This document shows positions 10,405-21,087 of a stretch of 64,000 nt of DNA, piece by piece. Location: positions 2,728,001 to 2,792,000 of the forward strand of contig NC_048561.1 of the NCBI RefSeq assembly GCF_902806685.2, written 5' to 3'. The notes below the pieces were generated by a model. That model was not told where the DNA came from. It did no database searches and saw only the letters and a program-made list of their open reading frames with translations. The stretch comes from Maniola hyperantus. Taxonomy: Eukaryota; Arthropoda; Insecta; Lepidoptera; Nymphalidae. The position numbers were made by a program, and so were the translations under genes. Position 1 is the first letter of the stretch; every line of letters begins with the position of its first letter.

Positions 10405-11702
10405 CACATTCTGTCATTGGTCGGTTTTCTCAAACTCGGTGACGTACAACAAAAAAATTAGAGACCACTCCTCCACCCGTCATAGTTGATTAACACCTTC
10501 CAGACAAAAAAACCCCGCGATGGCAATATTACGTCTGTCCAGACATCTGGATCGCATTTCGTTCACTCAATACTGTACTCAGAAGTATCTTTTTTATGGC
10601 GTCTTGCCTGCTGTTTAAATTATGGGAACGTCACATTGTTACGGCCCTAAGTTACCCCGGCAAGAGCCGCCTGGGTTAGGGCCCATCAGTAACCCACGCG
10701 ACGGGCAACCTAGGGTCGGGTTTTAACACCTATGGATGTCGGGGAACTGATCCACCGACAGCGGGTTGCTACGATAACTTATGGGTACTTACCTCCCTCA
10801 GGAGTCCAGCTCGTTGCCTTAGGTGCCGGCAGGGTAGGTGGGTGTGTGTGTGTCAAGTGTTGTGTTAGGGTGTGTATGATAGTGAATCCTGCGGCACCGA
10901 AGCCCAACTCCGGCGCTCGCGCCGGTCCAACGTCGGCAGAGAGGTCGAAGGCCGGTCGTCGCGACACAATAGTGTGGTTCAACTCGTTATAGCACTAAGG
11001 ATCACGATTTACTCCTTAAGGTTCTTCTAATATCATTGAGTTCCACGGCGAATTCGCAAGGTTTCGACTAAAGTACGGTCACCCCGCGTGCTCGACACAA
11101 TTTGTGTCACCAAATCAGAGCACCGACTCGCTCGGCGGGATAGCAACATAACCTCGATACGGCTATTATGATCGATAGAATTAGACGAATAATCGCTAAT
11201 TCGCGTCGTACGCGCTTCACAAACGTTAAAAATCCGTTCAACAAAACGAACACACCGGATTCCTTGCAAAAAGCTCATATTTTTTTTTCTTATGTCAAAA
11301 AGCGAAAGATCACGCGATCGGATACACCGACCATTAAATCACGCGTCCGGATACATGGTACGCATGATTCGCGCCGCGCATTTTAGCCGGGTAAGTTTGG
11401 TAACGTTGCGCGTGCGCGAACACACATATTACCCCAATGACTTGATTGTTCCACAATTTTATGAGCTCTGTTAAACTTAATATTCCCTTTTTTTTGTTTG
11501 TCTGTGTCTTAAGCACGTAAAATTGTTTTTGTTCATAACAATTTTAAGAAAGCGGCGTTGGGAAAAAAAGGTTAAGTTATTGCCGTCTGCACTACACGAA
11601 TGTTTTCTGGGAATCAATAAAATAATAAAAAAGTTTCTACTATGGGTATATTATTGGAAAGTGACTATAACAACAACGCGTATGTATAGGCTTATCGTGA
11701 GA
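10405..11702. other. No recognisable gene; CpG-rich unidentified segment inside
   Basis: A GC-rich stretch at about 10640-10990 with a short GT run (10843-10862) is followed by a CpG-rich stretch to 11400. Open frames here are short and do not resemble known proteins. It could be an untranslated or terminal part of a retroelement. Confidence 0.4.
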
Positions 11703-12162
11703 TTACCGTAACAGTAAAGCAAAGTAATCATTAATTAAGTTATTTCGCACAGTGTTATTTTCTGAGTGGTTTATTTGGTCATTTTCACCATCTTGTATGC
11801 TGTCCAGAGCATGATCTTGTATGTCTTCAAATTGTACATCGTGCAAGTCAATTGCAATATTGTGCAAAACTGCACATGCCACTATTACAGACTGAACTCG
11901 TGACAGATGTAAATTTTTTTGATAAGACGGGGAAACGATTTTTCTACACACCATAAGTTCTTTCCACTACATTTCTACTTCTTATCTCCAGCGTATCGAC
12001 CCATCGCAATATCGGGTCTCTGCAAACTCGACTAAAATTTCGAATTGGCGAACAGACACTTTTCTTCTTGGAGGCATCTAAATAGACAAAATAGGGCAAT
12101 TCATGACTTAGATTCAAATTGGATGCTGAAGGAATAATTAGGTAGGTACACAATAAAAGCAC
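11703..12162 (-). pseudogene. Second PIF/Harbinger transposase relic
   Basis: Minus-strand frames give RSRNVVERTYGV (containing the catalytic-glutamate motif N-V-V-E-R) at 12000-11955. In a shifted frame, NLHLSRVQSVIVACAVLHNI and VRNNLINDYF follow, together the C-terminal third of HARBI1-like proteins. The region before the glutamate is collapsed, with a WP-x-ST-type segment directly joined to it, indicating an internal deletion. It sits just left of the tandem array. Confidence 0.75.
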
Positions 12163-12164
12163 TC

Positions 12165-12385
12165 AAGAATACTGTAATTCTATAGTCATAGTGATTAATA
12201 TGTTTTTACTTACTTTCGAATCCAAAATTATTAATTACAAAACACCAAAACACAAAACCGTTTAAATTCAAACTTCAAAGTTCAAACAGATGTAATGTCA
12301 ATTTATTGTCCATAGATAAGTAATTAAAAACTAGTCGAAGTCGTATAAATTAAAAAGTCTTACATTTCTACTACGCTACCCGTGG
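12165..12385. other. Short AT-rich spacer before the tandem array
   Basis: Nothing recognised. The homology to the other array units starts at about 12386 (CACCCGTGGAATAA). Confidence 0.5.
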
Positions 12386-12497
12386 AAATTCACCCGTGGA
12401 ATAAATATTCCAAGATGTCTGGATTGTTTTGATGCACGTTTGCGATGAACGCAGTAAAGCTCTCTTTAGACTCTTTGAGAAGAATCACCATATATCA

Positions 12498-12718
12498 TAC
12501 TAGCTGATGCCCGCGACTTCGTTCGCGTGGATTTACGTTTTTGAAAATCCCGTAGGAACGTAATTTTCCGGGATAAAAAGCAGCCTATGTCACTCTCCAG
12601 GTCTTTGACTATACCCATGCAAAAAATCACGCAGATCCGTTGCTCCGTTGCGACGTGATTGAAAGACAAACCAATAAACCAACAAACCAACACACTTTCG
12701 CATTTATAATAGGGGTAG
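12498..12718 (-). mobile_element. Lepidopteran SINE (Metulj/RTE-tail type), unit 1 only
   Basis: Reverse orientation of the family ending GTCGCGGGCATCAGCTAGT, with the TTTTTATCCCGG box in the middle. The flanks join cleanly in units 2 and 3 (ATATCAT followed by AATTAGTC), so this copy inserted after the duplication. The name Metulj is a recollection of the Heliconius SINE family and should be treated as provisional. Confidence 0.75.
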
Positions 12719-12719
12719 T

Positions 12720-13161
12720 GATAATTAGTCAACCACGCAGAGACGTGCGCGGTACAGAAATGATGCACACACGTCCAGATGATACCACTTCATTGGGCTT
12801 CTTGTCGACTAAGTCTAGTATCGCGGACGGCCTCACAAAACCTCTCTTACCTGGCGGCGCGGCGGCCTCCAAAATAGAGTCCCGAGCAAGTCCCAATTGA
12901 TCAGCAGGCGATCTTCTTCCGGCCTCGTTGCATTGAAGCTGTAGCGGACGGAGCGTGGCTTCCCGGTAGGAACGTCAATTTTAGGATTCGGATGGTCGCG
13001 AGAAACTTTTGATATGCAGTGTCGAAATGCATAATATATTCGCTTAGGCTGAGCGGGGGTCCATCCGGCATAGCAAGCCCGCGCATCTGAAGGTGTCCAC
13101 CGGGAAAGTATGTGTTCTGTCGTGATCTTCTTGGAACGGCATGTTGAGGTCTAGATGTCAC
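12720..13161 (-). pseudogene. Array ORF A, unit 1 copy (unrecognised)
   Basis: The minus-strand frame from 13161 begins MTSRPQHAVPRRSRQNTYFP and continues to about 12901. After frame changes it runs through a segment with FVDKKPNEVVSSGRV near 12800. Units 2 and 3 carry the same protein with different indels, so none is a clean single ORF. Unit 1 carries a small deletion and a SINE downstream. No known domain was recognised. Confidence 0.35.
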
Positions 13162-13469
13162 GGGGCTTCTCTGACTAGTTGATGGTCCTTCGCAAACGTT
13201 GACTGTTTAGTGTCCAACTACCGACTACACGCAGTCCAGTAGCTCGTTATACCGAACACATGAACTTACATGCACTTTGAAATGAAATAATATGAGTAAC
13301 AGGTTTTTTATATTTAAGAACACTAACTTACAAATTATCATAAAACACTAACATACGTGATGATATATACGACTAGGATGACTTTGGCCGGTTTAGTGTT
13401 CCAAGAAAATATTTAATAATTTTCTTGTTGAAAATTTATGACGCAATGAGGTTAGGAAAATATGAAAAC

Positions 13470-13990
13470 TTACCGCATAAGCGCTCTTATTTTACTAATC
13501 CATATGAGTCTATAGCCTTTAAGGCTGGAATTACAGTTTTTTGGGCATTTTACCACAAAATGTCTTATATCTCGTAAAAATTTCGAGAGTTCAGCGTTCA
13601 TCGTGCGAATTCGGGAGAAAAGTGAAAAGTTATTGTCAAATGGCTTCCACCAATTATAAATTTCGTTCAGAAAAAAACGAACTGTCAAAATAAGGTCTAA
13701 ATACTGATCTATGGTTTTCAATTCAACAATGTATGAAGGTTATTTATTATAAGTTGACGTTAGGTTTTCGAACGACTCGCCGCAAATGTCAATTTTGACG
13801 TTTGAGGATGACATTTCTAATGTAAACAAAAGCTTGTCAGTGTTTGACTCAAAATTATATCGCAAAAAAAACAATTATAAGGAATGTAAACGGGACCGCA
13901 CCAGGTACACGTTACAAGTTGCAGAAGCGATAGCAACGCGACCAGTAGTAGCAATGCGACAGTTCATTTGCTGACTCTCTTCTTTTTATT
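13470..13990 (-). pseudogene. Array ORF B, unit 1 copy: secreted-type protein, frameshifted
   Basis: Homologue of the ORF at 30160-30645. The C-terminal part (13721-13470) is open, with KTIDQYLDLILTVRFFLN. The N-terminal signal-peptide part is out of frame because the A run at 13863-13870 has eight residues instead of the nine in unit 2. A splice-donor-like GGTAAGT follows the last codons. The function is unknown. Confidence 0.4.
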
Positions 13991-14090
13991 TTGCTTTGTG
14001 GCTATTGCTGTCTCTCTCTAGCCGCTGTTACGTGTGACAGCAATGATCGCGAGATTTACGCCTGTCGCAAGCCTGTCGCGAGATACGTAA

Positions 14091-15126
14091 TCACCCCGCC
14101 AAGCCGGCCCGGTATAACCATAAATTATTACCTCGTAGATGAACTCTCTGGCTTTTGACTTGGGCCCGATGTAGCGGACCTGCACGGCGACGGATATAAC
14201 AATAATGGGATTTATTATTAGAGTTGTCCTCATAATACAATAGATTTACATGTCGATTGTAGGGATTCGCCTGTGATATGTAGAGGGGTGCAATTATTTT
14301 GAATTTATTATTTTCAATCCCGTAAACGTTCACGTTGATTTCGTTCATGATTTCGAACCGTTTAATGCCCCCAATCGATACGGGTAAATCTATTGTAGAC
14401 GTTTTGAGGTGCGGTAATGAGGATACACGATCCGAGTGTGAGCCGGCCGGATGAAGAGCACTCGTCACGGCCCAAAAAAAAGCACGCATTGTCCTTGTTC
14501 TTCACGTTCACACACGCGTTTTTATTTTTAATCCATGCTGGAAGTGGAATGTAGGAGGAATAATATTATTAATATTAACCTCCAAAAATTCTTGATCTTG
14601 ATTCTTTCTCTTGAAACACACCACATTTGCATATAATTTTGGCACACGTATCCTCATAGTATAACGATAGATCCGATGAATTTTGCAAATGAACATTTCT
14701 CGTGTTAAATGATTTCAAATCTTTTGCAACTTCATCACCTTTTATTAGAACATACGTGCAAAAAAGTTCTAAATTTGCTTTAATATTACTATGTTCCGCA
14801 CACTCCATTTTCAATAATTGTTTCACTTTGTTGGCAACCCTTTTTAAGTACACGTCCGGCGTTAATGTACTTGATGCGGGGCCATTTATTCGGTAACTTA
14901 TTATCCGACATTTGAATGCTGAATTTACCACATACGTAAAATAATCTTCACCGTCATTTTGTTTGCATAGCAACTTGTGACGTTTGGTGCGTGAATGAGC
15001 GATCAGCTGATTGCCTGCAACTTCGACATTACAAAATGGGCATTCGTACATTTTGGCGGCTGCCGGCGAAAAACGAATGTTATTCACACGGCGGCGCGGC
15101 GGCGGCGGCTCTCTCCTCCTCCACAA
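14091..15126 (-). pseudogene. Polinton/adintovirus-type DNA polymerase N-terminal fragment, unit 1
   Basis: From 15126 the minus strand encodes a short Arg/Pro-rich leader, then a U1-like C2H2 finger (CPFCNVEV...H-x5-H), then AFKCRIISYRING and a segment with KANLELFCTYVL. This matches the region that precedes the polymerase domain in insect virus-like/Polinton family-B DNA polymerases. A second frame (14489-14091) has FFWAVTSALHP, IDLPVSIGG and PLYISQANPYNRHVNLLYY, the next conserved blocks of that family. A frame change separates the two parts. In addition the A run at 14477-14484 is eight long here versus seven in unit 2, breaking this copy further. The exonuclease and polymerase domains are absent. 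Confidence 0.6.
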
Positions 15127-15245
15127 CTATGATTAGTTTTAGACAGTTATACATATTATATACAAGCGGTAGGGGGGCAGTATCGACATGTATATTATTG
15201 TGTGGTGCAGTATTATTATTTAATTACTATATACGCGCACCACAA

Positions 15246-15365
15246 TAACTGCCATTTTTTTATTCCACCTGCATAGAATTTTATGCCGCTCCGTCTGCGA
15301 GTGTGAAATTAATTTATTGTTTTCCACCTCAACATTGCAAAATTTGCATTTATACATTTTAACGT
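15246..15365 (-). pseudogene. Second, diverged copy of the C2H2 finger module, unit 1
   Basis: Upstream (minus strand) of the polymerase-like fragment lies another reading of the same finger: CKFCNVEVENNKLISHSQ followed by ERHKILC. It is clearly paralogous to the finger at about 15050 but with different third positions. It shows an old local duplication of the N-terminal module. Confidence 0.6.
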
Positions 15366-15374
15366 ATGCGTGCG

Positions 15375-16035
15375 CACAAGTTAATGAAAAAAAAACTAGT
15401 AGGTAGGTACTTAGGTAGGTGGCTAGCTAACACCGTTATTCGCACACTGTCGGCTCGCAACTAAGTTGTATCCCAGTTGTTTGAGGATTATACATTTATA
15501 TAGGTATGACATGTAGGTGTGTAATTTTGCAATGATGCCACTGTGCATAATGTAATAGGAGCGGGATAACATACATTTAATTTCGTCAGGTTATACGACG
15601 GTAAAGGCAGGATGTTGCGGTTTGACGAATGATAATAATATTATTATGTTCAAAATAGGTATGGTGATGATGAGAAGAAATAAATAGGTCAATAATAATT
15701 AATAGCATTACATTTTAATTTAATTACGTTCAACATTTTATCATAATAACAATGAACAATAAAATATATGTTCTATAGCATAACATTTGAGTTCATTATC
15801 TACAATTGATGTTTTATCATGCATATTGTTTACAAACGTGTGAGCATCGTACAATGTTTTTACATACAGCTTTTTACATAACGATTACACACACACACAC
15901 GTGTTTAAAAAACAAAGAAAAATTAAGTTCACAAAATATATTAATTAATAACATACAGCTTTACATAATGATTACACGCATGTTTAATAAACAAAGAAAA
16001 AAATTAAGTTCACTAATAAAATCTTATGTGCACGC
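15375..16035. other. AT-rich spacer with microsatellites, unit 1
   Basis: No gene recognised. It contains TAGG and CA short tandem repeats and two similar blocks CAGCTTT-ACATAA-GATTACAC, about 105 bp apart (15869 and 15956). The unit 2 equivalent (32087-32745) has longer TAGG and CA runs. Confidence 0.6.
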
Positions 16036-16039
16036 GCAC

Positions 16040-16424
16040 TCACAATACTTGAAAGGCGCCCTCGTTCGACACGGCGCAAATTATATAGGTCACTAGCGTG
16101 TGACCAATTTGTTCTGTAAATGGTGTGTATGCAAAACACTCCGGGGGCACGTGATTCAACAGTTCCAACCACTCTGTCGCATCGACATTGGTGTCACCGA
16201 CCGTATCTTCTAGGTAGGCTGTGATTGCATCCCAAATTTTTATTAACGTATGTGTTTTCATCATCAAATTCAGTGTTCTCGTATACGTTCACCAATAGAA
16301 TGTTCACATTAGCATAGACTTTGGCCAATGGCACCGGTCTTGTCGACAGCCGCATTAGTTTGCTAGCTGACATACAGTTGCACCAGCTCATTTTGCATTC
16401 GTTATAGAGCACCTCCATAATCAT
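16040..16424 (-). pseudogene. Array ORF C, unit 1: unrecognised, frame-broken
   Basis: Two overlapping minus-strand frames succeed each other. The first is 16424-16194, cysteine-rich at the start with CKMSWCNCMSASKL. The second is 16267-16040, with TEWLELLNHVPPECFAYTPF. The overlap around 16265 suggests a single protein with a frameshift shared by both units. It lies between the polymerase-like fragment and ORF D on the same strand, in keeping with a viral/Polinton-like gene cluster. No domain identified. Confidence 0.4.
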
Positions 16425-16550
16425 TATAATTTTATGCCAGCAGGGGGAGTTCAGATAGAGAGAGAGAGAGAGATATGCTGCTGCAACACAAAAAAACAGC
16501 TATTATTCTTCAGCAGTGGTGGCAGTGTTGAAAAAGTTAATTATCCATGC

Positions 16551-16781
16551 CTATGCTGATGTCCCGCATTGGCCTCTGCTAATTATAAAAAGTTCACCAC
16601 TGTTAAGCTCCCCTAAGAGTTCACTATTGATATCATTAAACTTCGATGGGAGCGTCACCATGCAACCGTTTTCCAAGTTTACAACCGTCTGCATGACGTT
16701 CGCTATGAACCTAGATGGTGTTTGAAACGACTCCGAAATTCTATAGGGCTTTCCAACCTCCAAATCAGAGATTTTTTCCAC
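16551..16781 (-). CDS. Array ORF D, unit 1: small protein of a virus-like cluster
   Basis: A 76-residue open frame beginning MEKISDLEVGKPYRISESFQ, with GCMVTLPSKFNDINSELL and GELFIISRGQ later. The pattern (KISELEVGK-x-Y at the start, a hydrophobic pair before LP-x-x-F) resembles a short protein, possibly OB-fold, that often accompanies Polinton/adintovirus-like genes in insects. That comparison is from memory. Unit 2 has a longer C-terminal extension (to 92 residues) because a stop here is a sense codon there. Confidence 0.4.
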   Translation of the reverse strand: MEKISDLEVGKPYRISESFQTPSRFIANVMQTVVNLENGCMVTLPSKFNDINSELLGELNSGELFIISRGQCGTSA

Positions 16782-16784
16782 ACC

Positions 16785-17370
16785 CTGTTACCACTTCTAT
16801 TAAGCTGATTTAACAGCTGTTGTCTGTTGTTGTTGTTATAGCTTCCACTGTTGCTGCTTGATGAAGAGTTTGAAGCTATTTTTTATTTTATTTTTTAAAT
16901 ATTAATTATTGATTAAAAAAACTTACAAAACTATATTTAGAGAGAGAGAGAGAGAGAGAGAGATGAGCACTGCTTCGTAAACTGTACATTGATTTAAAGA
17001 CTTCAGTTGAATGTACAAGTTTAGATTCAATGTTGGTGTATTTATACTACGAAAACTCATGTACCTAAATGCGCAAATTGCTGATAAAAGGAATTCATAA
17101 TAAATAATATGGGAATAAAATATACTCACCATTAGCTGAAAATAATTATTATAAACCGCAATAGTAGGATTTTAATGAGAACATAATTGATAATTCTCAA
17201 TGTTGCAATAAATTGCTGTTGGAATAAAAATGTTAATGATTGAACTAAAAAGATAACACGCTGAGCGAAACGCAAAAATATGGTTTACTAAAATAGGAAA
17301 AAATAATCAACAATATATGCCCGGCAAACTAGTATCACGAGCAAAATGGACTAACGTAATAATCCATTTT
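16785..17370. other. Spacer with GA microsatellites, unit 1
   Basis: No gene recognised. GA dinucleotide runs are at about 16937-16962 and upstream at 16457-16473; lengths differ from unit 2. The insertion in unit 2 (33926-40513) interrupts the equivalent of 17205-17206 here, giving an intact empty-site reference. Confidence 0.65.
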
Positions 17371-17372
17371 CT

Positions 17373-18050
17373 TCATGATACGGTCCGTAACAAGCAATGC
17401 ACAGCCAAACGTTGAGTCAGGGCAGTATATGCCACTGCATTTCCTTTTTTTTTTTGGATTTTGCATCTCACGCAGATTCTGCGTTTGATGCAGCCGCTAT
17501 CATTGCGATCTAAAGGAGATGGCATGTGCGTCGGAAACGTTGGTCGTGGATTGCTTGTATTTTTTGGCGGTAAAAGTTCAAATAGAACTTTTTCTCTGAA
17601 GTTTTCCAGAGAAATCGCCCGATTTGTACCTTGCCTGTACAAAAAATACGCGTTCACAAACATAGTTTGTAGAATATTAATGCCTATTTTAGCAAACCAT
17701 CTCATCGATTTGTGCTCACAGGTGTAGTAAGACAGCATTTGGTCGTGACGATCAACACCCTTCATAAATTGGTTATATTGAACCACCATGATGGGCTTTG
17801 ACGTCACAACCGACCGGCCAGCCTCACGGCGACGTGATCTCGGCCGCCTTACTACCTCTGTCATCCTATGCGAGTGCTCAGTAGAGATAGTCAAAACGTC
17901 TCTTTTATGTTTCCATTTCATAACACAAACACCTTTCCGATTATAACGATAAATAAACCCACCTTTGGATAATTTTTTTTTGGTCACCACGAGTGGGTTT
18001 TTTCTCCTATTACATTGGAGAGTGCCTGTACAAAATGTTTTTTTTTTCAA
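17373..18050 (-). pseudogene. piggyBac-type transposase, C-terminal fragment, unit 1
   Basis: The minus-strand open frame has FCTGTLQCNRRKNP, then GVDRHDQMLSYYTCEHKSMR with the conserved GVD-x-x-DQ motif that holds the last catalytic aspartates of piggyBac. NILQTMFVNAYFLYRQ follows, and then a cysteine-containing tail (RRICVRCKIQKK). About 225 codons remain of a usual 550-600. The first half is missing and no TTAA-bounded element or TIR is evident. Differs from unit 2 by one lysine codon. Confidence 0.8.
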
Positions 18051-18084
18051 AAGTTTTCGTGATTCTAGGTCAACGGGACGTACC

Positions 18085-18160
18085 CTGTAGGTTTCAGACA
18101 GACAACAAAGTGATCCTAAAAGGGTTCCGTTCTTCCTTAGAGGTACGGAACCCTAATGCT
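18085..18160. repeat. GGGTTCCGT/ACGGAACCC imperfect hairpin, unit 1
   Basis: An AGACAGACAACAAAGTGATC lead is followed by AAAGGGTTCCGT, then a spacer and ACGGAACCCT. The reverse complement occurs at 25405-25475 and another copy at 41390-41460. A common lepidopteran interspersed motif of unknown parent. Confidence 0.75.
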
Positions 18161-18474
18161 GCCTTAACTTTGGTAATGAAAACTATTGAAATATATGAAT
18201 ATGACGTGAGTTTTTCATTTAAATATAAGTATAGGGATTGTGTTTTAATAAATAAAATTAAAATTTCAAATAAATTTGATTCTTATAATTATATACATTC
18301 TTATAAGATTAGGAAATAAAGGCTTAATAATAATAAATTATATACAGGCAGATTCTCCCGCCGGGTGATCATTTGTGGGGTGAATTTCCACCTCCTCAGC
18401 AATTGGAGGCTGGCAGCAGTTGGCGACCCCCGGCTGCAACAAACAAATTATATTATAGTCTCATAATATATCCT

Positions 18475-18690
18475 AATAATATTAGAAATGTGAATGTGTA
18501 GATGTTTGGATGTTTACTTAATCACGCAAAAACGGCTGAACGGATTTGGATGAAATTTGGAATGGAGATAGATTATACCCTAGATTAACACATACGCTAC
18601 TTTTTATCCCGGAAAATCAAAGAGTTCCCGTGGGATTTTTAAAAATGTAAATCCACGCGGACGAAGTCGCGGGCATCAGCTAGTAATAAA
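18475..18690 (+). mobile_element. Lepidopteran SINE (Metulj/RTE-tail type), unit 1 shared copy
   Basis: Contains AACGGCTGAACGGATTTGG, the TTTTTATCCCGG box and the GTCGCGGGCATCAGCTAGTA end. Present at the same place in unit 2 (41717-41937), so it predates the duplication. Confidence 0.8.
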
Positions 18691-18908
18691 TATCACCTGA
18701 AACTAAAACCTATTATCTAAACTATGTTCCCCAGTGGGCCAATGCTGTGTCAACCCATGCTATGCCATAATATTAAATGTCACCAAAACAGGCTTGTACC
18801 TATTCTAAAATTGTGGTATACCTACATAGACATAACATTACCGTGCTACAAGTACACGGGTGGACGTGGCCTTGACAAGTTTTCTTTGTAGGTAGTCTGT
18901 GTGCTTAC

Positions 18909-19063
18909 CTCATCTTCATGTATTCGTACTCCGTTGTGTCAGAATGACGGAGCCGGGGGTATGAGCGGTCCGCGAGTTCTATAATCGCCGCCTTTATTTC
19001 ACCGAGTTCCTGTTTCATCGGGTCCATAATCGCCGCCTTTATTTCACGTAGTTCCTGTTCCAT
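18909..19063 (-). other. Exon-like coiled-coil segment with internal repeat, unit 1
   Basis: A 155-nt minus-strand block is bounded by an acceptor (CTTTCAACAG) and a donor (GAG|GTAAGC). It opens with ATG and translates to a helix-prone peptide in which QEL-x-EIKAAI occurs twice in 16 residues, followed by ELADRSYPRLRHSD and YEYMKM. Splice sites and frame are identical in unit 2. Partner exons were not identified. It may be part of a captured gene or a transposon coiled-coil protein. Confidence 0.45.
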
Positions 19064-19064
19064 C

Positions 19065-19695
19065 TGTTGAAAGATAATTAGGTATATATAAGCATCATCA
19101 GATTTAGATTTCTCATATAAACAACTTTATTGAAGAAAGAAAGAAAGAAAAGACGTTTATTTATACAAATTGTGCCACACATCACAACTTAAAGCTAAGA
19201 GCTGGTTATTCCGGCGCTTCTTCCACCTGAGAACAAGCAAAAGAAGCGCCGCAACAAACTGTCATATTGTGTGGCACAACCCGAAAAAAGGGTCCCAGCT
19301 CAGCATTATGCTGTATGCCTTGTTGCACAAGAACCCTGAACCGGGTGACGCCACGGAATCATAAACTAATGATAACTAAACATAACTAATAAAACACACG
19401 GAAACATAAAAAAATAAAATAAAATCACTAACTAACAACTATACTTATTACTGACTATACTAACACAAGTCACAGACTGTAACTATACTAGTTATTTAGC
19501 ACCATACATATTTTAATGTCTAATAATAGTAAAACAAAAACTAAGCACACCTACATAATTATATTATAGGTATATAAATATTAACTTAATATAAATGTTA
19601 ACACCAGGTAACAATATATAAAACACAACTACATATACATACATATACGTACACATATATAAATATATACACATAATACATGTATACATGAAACT
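19065..19695. other. Non-coding stretch with GAAA repeat, unit 1
   Basis: A GAAAGAAAGAAAG run at about 19132-19148 is followed by ~230 bp of mixed composition that looks like the 3-prime part of an unidentified retroelement, then AT-rich sequence with ACATAT repeats. No protein recognised. Confidence 0.45.
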
Positions 19696-19699
19696 ACAG

Positions 19700-19935
19700 A
19701 AATGATATTGCATCATCATGATCAACCCATCACCGGCTCACTACAGTGCACGAGTCTCCTCTCAGAGTGAGAAGGGTTTTGGCCATAGTCTACCACGCTG
19801 GATATGTGCGGACTGGTAGACTTCACACACCTATGAGAACATTATGGACAATTCTCAGGCATGCAGGTTTCCTCACGATGTTTTCCTTCACCGTTAAAGC
19901 AAGTGATATTTAATTAAATAAAACGCACATAATTC
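19700..19935 (-). mobile_element. tRNA-SINE body without head, unit 1
   Basis: The segment with CTCCTCTCAGAGTGAGAAGG, ATAGTCTACCACGCTGG and CCTCACGATGTTTTCCTTCA matches the body of the complete element at 61471-61768. It stops at AGTTAGAG before the tRNA-like head. Present at the same place in unit 2 (42975-43205). Confidence 0.75.
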
Positions 19936-19989
19936 CGCAGAGTTAGAGTTAAACTATCACTACATAAACGTAAATGGAATTGGGACTTT

Positions 19990-20292
19990 TTCATATCCGC
20001 ACTCGTCACAGTCACATAATACGAATGATATGTCTTATCATCTCTGAGGCCAGCTTGTTTAAAAAAAAAACTTCATTGCCCAGGAATTAATCGGCTTTTC
20101 ATTATGACGATCATACAGCTGAACTGCTCTTAGATTTTTCAACTGTTGGACACACAAATATCCCAAGTCCTTATTAATCAAGGATTGCGTAACATTTCTC
20201 AATACCAACGTGGGGTCATTGTCACGTTGCAAATAAAAAAATACTATCCATGGCAACAAACTAGGGAACAACATTATAATTAGCACGCACAC
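19990..20292 (-). pseudogene. Array ORF E, unit 1: membrane-anchored or secreted fragment
   Basis: The minus-strand frame from 20292 starts with a hydrophobic stretch (CVLIIMLFPSLLPWIVFFYL), then RNVTQSLINKDLGYLCV and LYDRHNEKP. A run of ten A (20060-20069) shifts the frame, after which VTVTSADMKKSQFHLRLC continues to about 19910. Both units carry the same lesion, so it predates the duplication. No family recognised. Confidence 0.35.
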
Positions 20293-21087
20293 TCACGGCT
20301 GCAGAAAAATGTAAATCACACATTCCCACACACATGTAAAATAGACATAACACGTGGAGGTGCACCGCGCGTGGAGGCCACTAAAACACGTGTAAGACAC
20401 CAAGGTCACACATTAATGCTCAGTAGTGGCGCAGCGCGGCGCTGCCCACGCAAGGCCAAGCCTGACGCGGTACCGAAATAAGCATCGACGTATGACGCGT
20501 CATGTCGACACCTGCGTGACGTCAGTGGGCTGGAATCCGCGAACCGCCTTAAGCTTTGGTCTGGCGATCGTGACGCGCAACGCTGCGGTATGCGCCGCAA
20601 CGCAGCGTCACGACGCAGCATTTAGCGTCCCTGCGGAGAGGTGGTCAGTTGATTTTGCCGCAGCTACCAAGGTAGACGTGAACATGAACAATTTTTCTGT
20701 AATTTGCGCTTTGCTTGAAGAGGAGGAAGAAGAAGAATTTTTACTGCTTCTGAATAGACAAAGAAAATCTCCGAGGAACATGTATTTACAACGGAGGAGT
20801 GAAGGTTGTTACGAAACCTTAATAAAAAGGCATTTAATTGATTGTGAAGAAAAATTCATGGGTTACTTTCGGGTTTCAAGGGAGATCTATAACAAGATTT
20901 TAATGGCCATAAAAGATGATATTAGTGACACACAGCCTAGAACCAGAAATCGGAATTTTGCTATTACGGCACAAGAAAAACTATTCCTAACGTTGAGGTA
21001 AGTTAAATGAATTTATTTCGGTAATTAAATAAAACAATTCATAATCATATTATTTTTATTAATCGAATACAGTAACTCGGTATAACA

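Noticed and set aside
14702..15248. Plus-strand ORFs at 14702-14896 and 14991-15248 (and their copies at 31392-31938)
   Set aside because: They are antisense shadows of the polymerase-like fragment and have no own domain.
20426..20683. N-terminal extension of the outer Harbinger transposase upstream of 20684
   Set aside because: The open frame continues leftward through the terminal inverted repeat and into array sequence, so these codons lie outside the element. The Met at 20684 is the likely start.
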